NCBI GenBank assembly: GCA_000431815.1
Contig: FR889226.1
Span: forward strand, 1-51,766
From: Butyrivibrio sp. CAG:318
GTDB lineage: Bacteria > Bacillota > Clostridia > Lachnospirales > Lachnospiraceae
Direction of reading: 5' to 3'
DNA: 51,766 nucleotides
A program made the translations under genes and the position numbers. This document shows, piece by piece, positions 17,141 through 26,694 of the stretch (the stretch's first letter is position 1; each line of letters begins with the position of its first letter). The notes under the pieces were generated by a model that had not been told where the DNA came from, searched no databases, and saw only the letters and a program-made list of their open reading frames with translations.

Positions 17141-18513
17141 TGAAACTTTGGGGCGGCAGATTTACTAAAGAAACCAACCAGCTTGTGCATAATTTTAATG
17201 CATCATTATCTTTTGACCAGAAATTTTACAAACAGGATATTGACGGAAGCATAGCGCATGTCAATATGCTTGCAAAACAGGGAATCGTTACAAACGAGGA
17301 ACGTTTTGCCATACTTAACGGACTTGAAAGCATTAAGAGTGATATTGAAAACGGTACACTCGAAATCAGCCCGGAATATGAGGATATACACTCTTTCGTG
17401 GAAGCTACATTAATCGAAAGAATCGGTGATACCGGCAAGAAACTTCACACCGGAAGAAGCCGTAATGACCAGGTTGCTCTCGATATGAAGTTATATATCC
17501 GTGATGAGATAGGCGAGACTGATGCTCTGCTTAAAGAGCTGCTTGCCGTGATTTTAAGAATTATGAAGGAAAATGTTGAGACATACATGCCGGGATTTAC
17601 TCATTTGCAAAAAGCCCAGCCTGTAACTGTTGCACACCATTTCGGTGCTTATTTTGAAATGTTCAGGCGTGACCGCAGCAGACTCCATGATATCCGTGAG
17701 AGAATGAACTACTGTCCTCTCGGTGCCGGCGCACTTGCAGGTACAACTTACCCGCTTGACCGTGAATTTACCGCTGAACTCCTGAATTTCAAAGGCGCTA
17801 CATCAAACAGCATGGATTCTGTATCTGACAGAGATTATATTATAGAGCTTCTAAGTGCATTATCGACCATTATGATGCATTTAAGCCGTTTTTCCGAGGA
17901 AATTATTGTATGGAATACCAATGAGTACCGCTTTATTGAACTTGATGATGCATACAGCACCGGAAGTTCGATAATGCCTCAGAAGAAAAATCCGGATATC
18001 GCAGAACTTGTCCGCGGCAAAACAGGACGTGTATACGGTGCTCTCATGTCAATTCTTACGACCATGAAGGGACTTCCTCTTGCATATAACAAAGATATGC
18101 AGGAAGATAAGGAACTTACTTTTGATGCAATCGACACCACCAAAGGATGCATTGCACTCTTTACTGGAATGATTGATACAATGACTTTCAACAAGCCTGT
18201 TATGGAAGCAAGTGCCAAGAATGGCTTTACCAATGCAACTGATGCTGCCGATTACCTTGTAAACCACGGTATTCCTTTCAGGGATGCACACGGAATTATC
18301 GGAAGGCTCGTACTTATGTGCATAGATAAGGGCATTTCGCTTGATGAACTGCCTCTTGATGACTACAAATCGGTATCACCTGTTTTTGAAAACGATATCT
18401 ACGAAGCAATCAGCCTTAAAACCTGTGTTGAAAAGCGTCTTACAAAAGGCGCTCCCGGCCCTAAGGCAATGCTTGATGCTATAAGCGAATACGACGCATA
18501 CATGGCAGAATAG
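17137..18513 (+). CDS. argH: argininosuccinate lyase
   Basis: ArgH, 458 residues, the last step of arginine synthesis (argininosuccinate to arginine plus fumarate), cytoplasmic tetramer of the fumarase/aspartase superfamily. The conserved TGRSRNDQVA (about 105-114) and the flexible-loop signature GSSIMPQKKNP (276-286, with the catalytic Ser) are intact, and the length is normal. It begins in an ATGA overlap with the YfhO-type gene, and a glycosyltransferase gene starts 12 bases after it. No other arginine gene is in the window, so this housekeeping gene is embedded in a cell-surface operon. A second ATG at 17140 is an equivalent alternative start. Confidence 0.97.
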   Translation: MMKLWGGRFTKETNQLVHNFNASLSFDQKFYKQDIDGSIAHVNMLAKQGIVTNEERFAILNGLESIKSDIENGTLEISPEYEDIHSFVEATLIERIGDTGKKLHTGRSRNDQVALDMKLYIRDEIGETDALLKELLAVILRIMKENVETYMPGFTHLQKAQPVTVAHHFGAYFEMFRRDRSRLHDIRERMNYCPLGAGALAGTTYPLDREFTAELLNFKGATSNSMDSVSDRDYIIELLSALSTIMMHLSRFSEEIIVWNTNEYRFIELDDAYSTGSSIMPQKKNPDIAELVRGKTGRVYGALMSILTTMKGLPLAYNKDMQEDKELTFDAIDTTKGCIALFTGMIDTMTFNKPVMEASAKNGFTNATDAADYLVNHGIPFRDAHGIIGRLVLMCIDKGISLDELPLDDYKSVSPVFENDIYEAISLKTCVEKRLTKGAPGPKAMLDAISEYDAYMAE

Positions 18514-18525
18514 CCGGAGGTGTAT

Positions 18526-19443
18526 ATGGACAAAGCAATAGTACTGCTCTCTTCTTACAATGGGGCAGAATACATCGGAGCCCAGATTGAAAGCATCATC
18601 AGCCAGAGTTATGACAATTGGGAACTTATTATCCGTGATGACAATTCCGGTGATGGTACAGTCGATATTATAAAAGACTATTGCCGCAGGGATTCCCGCA
18701 TTCATCTCATATCTGATGATAAGGGCAATCTCGGATATCCGGCATGTTTCTATGAACTTACGGACACCGCGCCGGATGCTGAATATTATTTTTTTGCAGA
18801 TCAGGATGATGTATGGTTTCCCGATAAAATAGAGCGCGCAATAAGAATGCTTTCTGCTCTTACAGGTAACAGACCTGCGGCATATTACGGCGGATACACA
18901 ATATGCGATGAAAATCTCGCATCAATCCGTACCGCGGCTCCAAATCATCCTGCCGGAAGCCATATAAAACTTAAAGATACTCTCTTTGAAGTATGTGGTC
19001 TCGAATTTACAATGGCTGTCAACCGTAAGGCACTCAAACTGCTTAATTCACACAAGCCTTCGTTTTCAACGGGACGTGGCACATGGATGAGCATGCTCTA
19101 CTCCGTATATGCAGACATAGTCTTTGATGAGGAGCCTTGCGCTTTTTACAGGCGGCACGAAAGCGCCGTAACAGCATCCAACCAGTCTTTCTGGGGATTA
19201 TGGATATGGCGTTTTAAATACCTCTTCGGAGGAGGTTTTAAAGATTTTCACGATATAATCAAGGATTTCTACCAGACAGTTGGACCTGAACTCGATGTCT
19301 CTGACAGAAGATTATTAAGGCTTTTCTCCGGTGAAAAGTATTTCCCGGATGTGATTACCAAAGTATTCTATCCAAAGCGTTTAAGAAGCCGTATGATGGA
19401 CGAAATGGCACTGAGATTTGCATTTCTCATAGGAAGAATATAG
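18526..19443 (+). CDS. family 2 glycosyltransferase (rhamnosyltransferase-like)
   Basis: GT2 enzyme of 305 residues without TM segments. It opens VLLSSYNGAEYI, has the IIRDDNSGDGT loop and the metal/nucleotide motif ADQDDVW at about 95-101, a pattern shared with the rhamnosyltransferases of surface polysaccharide clusters. The C-terminal half has short hydrophobic patches that could touch the membrane. ATG at 18526 with GGAGG five bases upstream; it starts 12 bases after argH and ends at a terminator, closing the operon. Donor and acceptor cannot be told. Confidence 0.88.
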   Translation: MDKAIVLLSSYNGAEYIGAQIESIISQSYDNWELIIRDDNSGDGTVDIIKDYCRRDSRIHLISDDKGNLGYPACFYELTDTAPDAEYYFFADQDDVWFPDKIERAIRMLSALTGNRPAAYYGGYTICDENLASIRTAAPNHPAGSHIKLKDTLFEVCGLEFTMAVNRKALKLLNSHKPSFSTGRGTWMSMLYSVYADIVFDEEPCAFYRRHESAVTASNQSFWGLWIWRFKYLFGGGFKDFHDIIKDFYQTVGPELDVSDRRLLRLFSGEKYFPDVITKVFYPKRLRSRMMDEMALRFAFLIGRI

Positions 19444-19452
19444 AATATAGAA

Positions 19453-19480
19453 AACCCCGGACATATCAATGCCCGGGGTT
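19453..19480. terminator. bidirectional terminator ending the glycosylation operon
   Basis: An 8-bp stem AACCCCGG / CCGGGGTT with a 12-base loop. T-rich DNA follows on the plus strand (CTATTTACTATTTATT) and TTTTCTATATTC follows on the minus strand, so it can end both converging transcripts. Confidence 0.75.
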
Positions 19481-19494
19481 CTATTTACTATTTA

Positions 19495-21474
19495 TTATAT
19501 ATTATTTGCTTTTCTGACCGTTCTCGTACCGATTAGGGCTGCACCGCTGACAAAAAGCAATGCAAGCCATATCATAAAGCTGCCGTCTTCTCCGGTATGT
19601 GGAAAATCGTTTTCAGCCGGTAATTTTGATATTACGGTATCAGCCTTGGAAATCTCTTTACTTGCTGTGGCATCACTGTAATATTTATCACAGCCGTCGC
19701 AATACCAATATTCAATATTACCCTCTGCATCCTTGGTTGCCGCCTTCGCAGTAATGTGTTTTAAGTCTGCATGATTATTGGCATCAAGCTCACCAAAACT
19801 TTCTCCACAGACTTTGCAGACAGCTTTGTCCTTGCATGTTGCAGCCTTGCCCGCATCAGTATGCAGACATACATATCCACACTCACTGCAAATGCCGTTC
19901 ACCCAATCATGCGGCTCACTCTCTACAGACACTCTGCCGCAGCAGTTCCATTTCTTCTCATGTGTATCAGCGGTCTGTATCCATTCTTCCGCACCGGTGT
20001 GATTGTCCATATCCTTCTCACCATATTCCTCATGGCATACATCACATACGGCTTTGGCAGTACATGTAGCTTTTCCGCCGCTATGTCCCGTTGCAGGAAT
20101 TACTGTAAATCCCTCTTTATATCCGCAACGTTTACACTCATTGTAAGCCTCATAACCATCAGCGGTACATGTCGGATTCTGTCCATCCTTTTCAACCATC
20201 TCATGGCCTTCGTAATAATCTACGCAGATGCTTGCATTAACAGAATCTGTATTCTGCGCTGTTATATCATATGTTTGGTCGGATGCACTTCCGGCTCCGG
20301 AAAGTGACGCGTTCTTCACATTGTCAAATGAACATTCGAAAATGATGATTCTGACTCCGTGATCATATCCAATAAGTCCTCCAACTGTACCATCATCCGT
20401 AGCCGTTATTTTACCGCCTGCATGACATTTTTCCAATTTAACTGTATCATCCCAGGCTGTACCGGCGAACCCTCCGGTCTTAGGTATCCCTGCATTGCTC
20501 TTTACATCTCCCATGGCAATACAGTTTGCAATTCTAACGTCTTCTTGAATAAATCCTACAAAACCACCAAGATTCCAGTCTCCGGCTTCTACATTACCAA
20601 AGGCAGCACAATGGTCTGCGATTGTATCATAAAATAGAATACCCGCAAATCCTCCAGTGGACCAGCCTTTACTGTTTACATCGCCTTTTGCCTTGCACTT
20701 ATAGAACTGTGATGAAAAATCAGCATTTCCGACAAAGCCTCCGCTTACGCTGTAGCCCTCTACTTTGACATCAGCTATGCAATTTGTAAAAACAGTATAA
20801 CTCGCATTACCCACAAAACCGCCTGCACGTTTGGTGGAATTAACCAAACCCGAAACTGCACAATTAGTAATAGCTGCATAATCCGTGCCGTACAATGTAG
20901 TTATGCTGCCGACAAGCAGACCTGCACCATATAGTTCAGGTGAATCGGTATTACCATCACCTGCAAATACAGTTCCGTTCTCAATGATTACATTCTTGAT
21001 AATATAATCGCTGCCGGTTGCTGCAATACAGCCAAACAGTCCGGCACTGCGGTTCTTACCATAGGAATCTCCCTCCCGCTCGTCCACATACATGCCTGTA
21101 ATCTTCTTATTATTACCGTCGAAGTATCCCGAGAATGACTGTGCCGAGCCTCCGCCCGAAGCATAGCTCTCATATCCGATTGGTGTCCACACATGTCCGG
21201 AAAGGTCAATATCCGCTGTCAGAATAAAGAATTCGCCTTCATGTGTCTTGCCAACTACTCCGCTGTTGACTTCCTTGGCAAGCAATGCAAGCTGCTACGC
21301 TGTCGCAATCTTGTAAGGGTCGGCTTTGGTACCCGAACCTCCGTCAAAAGAAGCTGCCGCATAATCCGTCCAACAGTCCTGCGGCTTACCATCTGCCGAA
21401 ACAATATTTGGCAGGCTTGCTGCAACCATACAAAGGCTGAGCACAATTGTAAGTAACGTTTGTTTTAATCTCAT
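19495..21474 (-). pseudogene. wall-anchored GLUG-repeat surface protein interrupted by one in-frame TAG
   Basis: Read through a single TAG at 21295-21297, this is one frame of 660 codons. The start at 21474 has GGAGG and begins with a signal peptide (MRLKQTLLTIVLSLCMV...). Then come the lead-in DPYKIATA-TAG-QLALLAKEV, where related proteins have a Glu or Gln before QLALLA, and six or so GLUG-type repeats (GGFVGNA..., GGFAG..., GGLIG...; about 120-310). Next are three Cys-pair modules (CKRCGY, CDVCHE, CKVCGE) and a C-terminal anchor, PHTGE, a hydrophobic segment and RTVRKA. No frameshift is present. The stop truncates the product to about 59 residues. It may be a recent nonsense mutation, a sequencing error, or read-through; restart at the Met at 21285 would lack a signal peptide. 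Confidence 0.8.
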
Positions 21475-21523
21475 TATTACCTCCATCCGGCCACCCACAT
21501 AAAACGGCCTAATATTTGTAAAT

Positions 21524-21552
21524 AGTATATCATAATATCATAAAAAAATCAA
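21524..21552 (-). promoter_or_regulatory. promoter of the GLUG surface-protein gene
   Basis: On the minus strand: -35 TTGATT at 21547-21552, 17-bp spacer, -10 TATACT at 21524-21529 with extended -10 TGA. It is intact even though the gene carries a stop codon. Confidence 0.7.
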
Positions 21553-21572
21553 GTTCATACCATTCGTTCCTA

Positions 21573-21601
21573 TTGTAAATAGTCTGTTCTTCTTTTATAA
21601 T
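21573..21601 (+). promoter_or_regulatory. promoter of the FliB-like gene
   Basis: -35 TTGTAA at 21573-21578, 17-bp spacer, -10 TATAAT at 21596-21601. It is divergent from the GLUG-gene promoter 20 bases away. Confidence 0.6.
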
Positions 21602-21634
21602 ATTTCTATTCTATTACAACGAGGACCAATTGAT

Positions 21635-22735
21635 ATGAAACACATTCATCCCGACTATTACGATAAATTTCACTGCATCGCCTCCGCATGTCCCATCACC
21701 TGCTGTAAGGAATGGAAGATTGCCGTTGATGATGAAACCAACCGCCATTGGAAGATGCTTGCTCCTCCGGATTCTGTTGATGAACATAGAAACAATCTGA
21801 GTGCTTACACTTGTATAAAAGATGGCGCACGTGTAATCAGGCTTGATAATGAACATAATTGTCCTTTTCTCTCCGATGAAAGACTGTGCCGGCTGGTAAC
21901 AGCTTACGGTGATGGTGTACTTTCCCACACATGCACAATTTTTCCCAGAGAATTACATGAATATGATTCCCACACCGAAGAATCTCTTATGCCCTGCTGC
22001 CCTGCGGTCATTGATTTATGGCGCGATACACCTGTTGTTTTTCCGGCCGGAGTATCCCAATCACCGTTATCTCTTATCCGTGACAAACTGACCGGATTGA
22101 TGCAGGATACTGCTCTTATGCCTGAATCAGCTCTGCTTGAGGGTTTTTATGTACTTTTGGAATTATATAGAAATGAACCGGTCTCATGCGCATGGGTACA
22201 GGAATATTTCTCCGCCCGGTCTATGCAGGAACTTCATCATGCAATGGCAGATATTCATATACAGGAAGCCGATACTGTTGATGAATGTAATGAATTGCTG
22301 CAGGACCTTGCAGTGAATTATCAGAAAGAAGGATTATATGACGGATTTTTGCAGGATGTCATAAAAGAAACTCCGAACGGTTCATGGCAGGATTTTTCCG
22401 GTGCGCTTGCCGGCTATGATATACTGCTTCGTAATTATCTTGCCAACGAATTTTACTCAGATCTGATTTCGCCGGATGCTTACAATCAGAATTTGGAACA
22501 TATGTTGATTCAGTATCAATGGATTATTATAGAATACACCGCCATACGCCAGAGTCTTTTCCACTTATGGAATGACTCCGGCAGGCAGTTATTATATGAA
22601 AATGTGCGCGATTATATTGTCATTATCTCACGCATGACCGGATATGATGATGATGACATCCGGTCGTATTTAGAAAACAGTTTTGAAAAGCTGATATGGG
22701 AATGGGGATACGCTGCGCTGATTGTCGGAAGATAA
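21635..22735 (+). CDS. FliB-family Cys-rich protein (annotated in relatives as flagellin lysine-N-methylase)
   Basis: A 366-residue cytoplasmic protein. The N-terminal third carries the family's Cys clusters: Cys14, Cys19, Cys23-Cys24, then NCPFLSDERLCRL, HTCTIFPREL and PCCPAV. These probably bind a metal or Fe-S cluster, as in YkgJ-like proteins. The remaining two thirds are helical and less conserved. FliB of Salmonella methylates flagellin lysines, but many Clostridia carry homologues without a nearby flagellin, and no motility gene is in this window, so the substrate is open. GAGGA precedes the ATG. The gene stands alone and converges on vanY with only 3 bases between the stop codons. Confidence 0.8.
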   Translation: MKHIHPDYYDKFHCIASACPITCCKEWKIAVDDETNRHWKMLAPPDSVDEHRNNLSAYTCIKDGARVIRLDNEHNCPFLSDERLCRLVTAYGDGVLSHTCTIFPRELHEYDSHTEESLMPCCPAVIDLWRDTPVVFPAGVSQSPLSLIRDKLTGLMQDTALMPESALLEGFYVLLELYRNEPVSCAWVQEYFSARSMQELHHAMADIHIQEADTVDECNELLQDLAVNYQKEGLYDGFLQDVIKETPNGSWQDFSGALAGYDILLRNYLANEFYSDLISPDAYNQNLEHMLIQYQWIIIEYTAIRQSLFHLWNDSGRQLLYENVRDYIVIISRMTGYDDDDIRSYLENSFEKLIWEWGYAALIVGR

Positions 22736-22738
22736 AAA

Positions 22739-23554
22739 CTATTGCTGTTTTTCAAAATGCTGGTAATCCTTAACTTTCTCCCATGAACCGCCCCATGTGA
22801 ATCCGTGTTCCGCAAAAAGATTATATGCATAATCATCAGCATCTATCTTCATTATAAATCGGTCATCCCTGTTGGCATATCTTTCCGACATCACCGGCAG
22901 GACAGAACCGTCCGCACCGACATATGGATTGTACAACGGATTAATATCAATTGCCAGGCCATATGCATGCATCGACCACGTGTCGCTGCCCTTTACCTTA
23001 CGGGCATTGAAACAGCTTGTATTGTTATTGGCCATCGAAACTTCATCATTACCGCCATACTCATCCACAAGCTTAATGCTCTCTATCGGATATGATGCCT
23101 TGTATAACTGATAGAAAATTTCAGACACCTCAGGAGCTATTGACTTATTGACAATAAGCTCTCCCTTGTGTGCGGCATTATCCGTTCCCCAGTAAAGGAC
23201 GGTCATATACCGTAAATCCTCCCGCGCAACAGGACAGTCTTCCGTGAAAGACGCTCCCTGCATCTTGGTAAATATGAAATCCGGAATATCCGTATATCCG
23301 AAATACGTGTTAAGGTCTGAGGTGATAAGTTCCGACGGAAGCGGATAGCTGCCTTCCATTTTACGGTTAGCAGGATCCCCCGAACCCGATATTTCTGTAA
23401 TTTTTCTTGTCTGATATACCAAAATAATTATCAGTGATCCAAGTAAAAGTGCACTGATCACAAGAATAATTCCGGGCATCATTGATTTTTTGTTTTTATT
23501 TTTAACTGATACAGTTTTCTTTTTTTTAACTGGTGTTTTCTTATTTACAGCCAA
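22739..23554 (-). CDS. membrane-anchored M15-family D-Ala-D-Ala carboxypeptidase/endopeptidase
   Basis: VanY/M15-type peptidoglycan peptidase of 271 residues. A Lys-rich cytoplasmic N-terminus (1-24) is followed by a TM anchor (about 28-48) and an extracellular catalytic domain. Zinc ligands are visible in SMHAYGLAIDIN (His196, Asp203) and DYQHFE (His266), fitting the M15 pattern; the C-terminal WGGSW..DYQHFE resembles the M15C group. The start codon is TTG at 23554, supported by AGGAG nine bases upstream and by its position 6 bases after the mscS stop codon. Last gene of the serC unit. It would trim stem peptides; carboxypeptidase versus endopeptidase is not resolved. Confidence 0.88.
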   Translation of the reverse strand: MAVNKKTPVKKKKTVSVKNKNKKSMMPGIILVISALLLGSLIIILVYQTRKITEISGSGDPANRKMEGSYPLPSELITSDLNTYFGYTDIPDFIFTKMQGASFTEDCPVAREDLRYMTVLYWGTDNAAHKGELIVNKSIAPEVSEIFYQLYKASYPIESIKLVDEYGGNDEVSMANNNTSCFNARKVKGSDTWSMHAYGLAIDINPLYNPYVGADGSVLPVMSERYANRDDRFIMKIDADDYAYNLFAEHGFTWGGSWEKVKDYQHFEKQQ

Positions 23555-23560
23555 ATCTGC

Positions 23561-24376
23561 TTACTCCTGTCCTTTAATAGTCACTGAGAGCTGGTTAAAC
23601 GGTATTTCTATTCCGTTATCATCAAATGCACACTTGAACTTCTCAAGCAATTCCCATCTTACCGGCCAGTATTCATCGGTCTTCGTCCATACCCTGACAC
23701 CCAATGTAATCTGACTTTCACCCAGATTGTCTACATATATCGATATTTCCTCATCGCGGATAATTCTGTCACATCCGTCAATCACATCAGCAAGAACCGA
23801 CTTGGCCTTTCTGATGTCCGAATCATAACTGATACCTATGAGAATATCTATACGGCGCTTCTCCTGTGCTGTATAGTTAGTAAGGCTTGAGTTTGCGAGT
23901 GTTCCGTTAGGAATAACTATTGTCTTATTGTCAATGGTAGTAATCTTAGTGTAAAATAAATCAATTCCTGTAACCGTTCCTTCATTACCATGTGTATCTT
24001 CTTTAATATAATCTCCGATCGTAAACGGTTTAAAAAGAAGAATTAATACGCCTCCGGCAAAATTGGAAAGACTTCCTTGCAATGCAAGACCCAGTGTCAG
24101 TCCAGCTGCACTGAGTGCTGCTATGAGTGATGTCGTAGGGATCCCCAGAACACTTATAACAATTATTGCAATAAGAAAATATAATGCAAATTTTATCAGT
24201 GAAATAAGGAATTTAGCCACCATCGGCTCAATCTTTGTCTTCTTAAACGAATTACCGATGAGCTTAAGTACCCATTTTATCAGTTTATTTCCTATTATCA
24301 AAATGACAATTGCTATAAGAATATTCTTACCGACCGTCATAAACCATTTTATAAGATTGTCCAGAATACTTTTCAT
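23561..24376 (-). CDS. mscS: small-conductance mechanosensitive channel MscS
   Basis: MscS-type channel of 271 residues: three TM helices in about 1-115, with the pore-lining TM3 pattern AAGLTLGLALQGSLSNFAGG (about 92-111), then the beta domain (FKPFTIGDYI, VIPNG) and the C-terminal alpha/beta vestibule. It releases solutes during hypo-osmotic shock. The ATG at 24376 has GAGGAG close upstream; an alternative ATG at 24421 overlaps the glgB stop codon (ATGA) and would add 15 residues. It lies between glgB and the VanY-type gene and is probably co-transcribed. Confidence 0.93.
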   Translation of the reverse strand: MKSILDNLIKWFMTVGKNILIAIVILIIGNKLIKWVLKLIGNSFKKTKIEPMVAKFLISLIKFALYFLIAIIVISVLGIPTTSLIAALSAAGLTLGLALQGSLSNFAGGVLILLFKPFTIGDYIKEDTHGNEGTVTGIDLFYTKITTIDNKTIVIPNGTLANSSLTNYTAQEKRRIDILIGISYDSDIRKAKSVLADVIDGCDRIIRDEEISIYVDNLGESQITLGVRVWTKTDEYWPVRWELLEKFKCAFDDNGIEIPFNQLSVTIKGQE

Positions 24377-24417
24377 ATTCTCCTCGCTCCAGAATGAAGC
24401 GGCAAGTATTAATCTGT

Positions 24418-26670
24418 TCATTGCTTAGCTGCCTTTCGTGCCGCTGTACGTTTCTTCGGTGTTGTATCGGCATATGTATATCTTAATACACTTATTCCCA
24501 TTGGCGGTACCTTGAGCCTTATGGAGTCCTCCCTTGCATCACACTCATCTTTTTTGGAGTTAATGACACGCGGATTGGTGGCACCGCTTCCGCCGTATTT
24601 AACATCATCACTGTTAAAAATCTCTTTATATTTGCCCATCGCCGGAACGCCGATTTTGTACTTATCCCTCTCAACAGGAGTGAAATTAGCTACAACAATC
24701 AGCTCGCTTCCGTCAGATGCTTTTCTTGCAAATGCTACAATACACTCATTGGCTGAGATATTGTTGATCCACTCAAAGCCCTCCGGGTCGAAATCCAGTT
24801 CATAAAGAGCCGGCTCATTTCTGTATAATTTATTCAAATCTCTTACATAATTCATAAGAGCTGTATTTTCTGAAAGTTCTGTGAGTTCCCAGTCAATCTG
24901 TCTGGCTTCCCACCACTCATTCTCCATTCCGAAATCTTGTCCCATGAAAAGAAGTTTCTTGCCCGGATGTGTGAACATAAAGCCATAAGCTGCACGGAGA
25001 TTATTCATCTTCTCTGCCTTATCCGCTCCCGGCATCTTATTGAGCATTGAACATTTGCCGTGCACAACTTCATCATGTGAAAGAACCAATATAAAATCCT
25101 CACTGTAAGCATATACCATGCTGAATGTCAGCTCATTATATCTGCCCTTTCTGAAAAGAGGATCGCAGCTCATGAAATCCAGGAAGTCATTCATCCATCC
25201 CATATTCCATTTATAATCAAAGCCAAGGCCACCGTCGGCCGTTGCCCCGGTAACCTTAGGCCATGCCGTTGATTCCTCTGCGACAAGCCATACATCCGGC
25301 GCTTTTTTGGAAAATTCATCGCTGAGCCTCTTTAACAGTTCCACAGCCTCAAGATTCTCATTGCCGCCATACATATTCGGTATCCATTCACCGTTTCTCT
25401 TGCCGTAATCAAGGTAAAGCATTGACGCAACCGCATCCATTCTGATTCCGTCCGCATGATATTCCTTTGCCCAGAATATGGCATTGGAAATAAGGAAGTC
25501 AATAACTTCCGGTCTGCCGTAATTATATATAAGTGTGCCCCACTCAGGATGCTCGCCCTGCCGCGGATCAAGATGTTCATACAGGCATGTTCCGTCAAAT
25601 CTTGCAAGTCCGAATGCATCCTTAGGGAAATGTGCCGGAACCCAGTCGAGAATGACTCCTATTCCCGCTTTATGCATCTCATCCATAAAGAATTTGAAAT
25701 CATCAGGCGTACCGTATCTGGCTGTCGGCGCATAGTATCCTGTTACCTGATATCCCCATGAGCCGTCAAAAGGATATTCCATAACCGGCATAAGTTCAAT
25801 ATGCGTATATTGCATTTTTCTGACGTAATCAATCACAAGCGGAGCAAGTTCCCTGTAATTATAAAATTCTCTTCCGTCATCAGGTGTCTTAAAAGAACCC
25901 GCATGCATTTCATATATGGAAACAGGCTTCTTTTTATCTTTGTCCGCATCACGTTTTGCCATCCACTCATCATCATTCCAACGATAATTCTTGATATCGT
26001 ATACTATAGATGCATTGGATGGTCTTAACTCGCCGGCATATGCATAAGGATCGGCCTTCAGAACAACATTGCCGCCCTTAATGCGGATTTCGTATTTGTA
26101 ATTGTCCATCGGCTTCATATCAGGTATAAAAAGCTCATACACGCCTGTTCCTTCAATGAGTTCCATCTGGTGACGTCTTCCGTCCCAGTCATTGAAATCG
26201 CCGACCACGCTTACACGCAGTGCATTAGGTGCCCATACCGCAAAAAGAACACCTTTTACCTTGCCGACCTTCTTAATATGCGCACCAAGAATATCGTATG
26301 CCTTATAGTTGGTGCCGGCATTGAACGATTTTAATGCCTTCTGCGGTATCATTGAAGGATAATTGTACAAATCAACTGTCTCTTCCCGCGTCTTATCCTT
26401 GAACTCATATATCAGAGTATAGAAAATCTCTGTTTTGCTCTTAATAAGTACCGCAAAATATCCTTCCTCATCCGCCATATCCATCGCATGAATTTCTCCG
26501 GTAAGTGTATCTTTTACAAATGCTTTCACAGCTCCGGGTCTGAATGCCTGGATGAGAAACCCTTTGGAAGTCATATGTCCGCCGAGAAGTTTCTTGGGAT
26601 GCTTTGTATCCGAATACACAACACCTTCTATTTCCGGCCAATTCATTAAATCATACAGTTTCTTGTTCAT
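24418..26670 (-). CDS. glgB: 1,4-alpha-glucan branching enzyme
   Basis: GH13 branching enzyme, 750 residues, which makes alpha-1,6 branches in glycogen. An N-terminal CBM48 domain (about 135-225, WAPNALRVSVVGDFNDWD) precedes the (beta/alpha)8 barrel with nucleophile Asp412 (DGIRMDAVAS), acid/base Glu in VAEEST (465/466) and LSHDEVVHGK. An all-beta domain follows, ending in a Lys/Arg/Ala-rich tail. AAGGAG stands before the ATG. No other glg gene is near: it sits 24 bases after DUF1015 in what looks like one long serC-to-vanY transcript. Confidence 0.96.
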   Translation of the reverse strand: MNKKLYDLMNWPEIEGVVYSDTKHPKKLLGGHMTSKGFLIQAFRPGAVKAFVKDTLTGEIHAMDMADEEGYFAVLIKSKTEIFYTLIYEFKDKTREETVDLYNYPSMIPQKALKSFNAGTNYKAYDILGAHIKKVGKVKGVLFAVWAPNALRVSVVGDFNDWDGRRHQMELIEGTGVYELFIPDMKPMDNYKYEIRIKGGNVVLKADPYAYAGELRPSNASIVYDIKNYRWNDDEWMAKRDADKDKKKPVSIYEMHAGSFKTPDDGREFYNYRELAPLVIDYVRKMQYTHIELMPVMEYPFDGSWGYQVTGYYAPTARYGTPDDFKFFMDEMHKAGIGVILDWVPAHFPKDAFGLARFDGTCLYEHLDPRQGEHPEWGTLIYNYGRPEVIDFLISNAIFWAKEYHADGIRMDAVASMLYLDYGKRNGEWIPNMYGGNENLEAVELLKRLSDEFSKKAPDVWLVAEESTAWPKVTGATADGGLGFDYKWNMGWMNDFLDFMSCDPLFRKGRYNELTFSMVYAYSEDFILVLSHDEVVHGKCSMLNKMPGADKAEKMNNLRAAYGFMFTHPGKKLLFMGQDFGMENEWWEARQIDWELTELSENTALMNYVRDLNKLYRNEPALYELDFDPEGFEWINNISANECIVAFARKASDGSELIVVANFTPVERDKYKIGVPAMGKYKEIFNSDDVKYGGSGATNPRVINSKKDECDAREDSIRLKVPPMGISVLRYTYADTTPKKRTAARKAAKQ

Positions 26671-26694
26671 TACCCTCTCTCCTTATATCCTATA

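Noticed and set aside
19855..20190. CxxC repeats of the surface protein as a DNA repeat or CRISPR-like array
   Set aside because: The repeats are protein-level and imperfect; DNA copies are irregular in length and sequence.
19495..21474. Frameshift or two separate genes at the GLUG locus
   Set aside because: Both parts are in the same frame, separated only by a TAG; the second part lacks a ribosome site and signal peptide.
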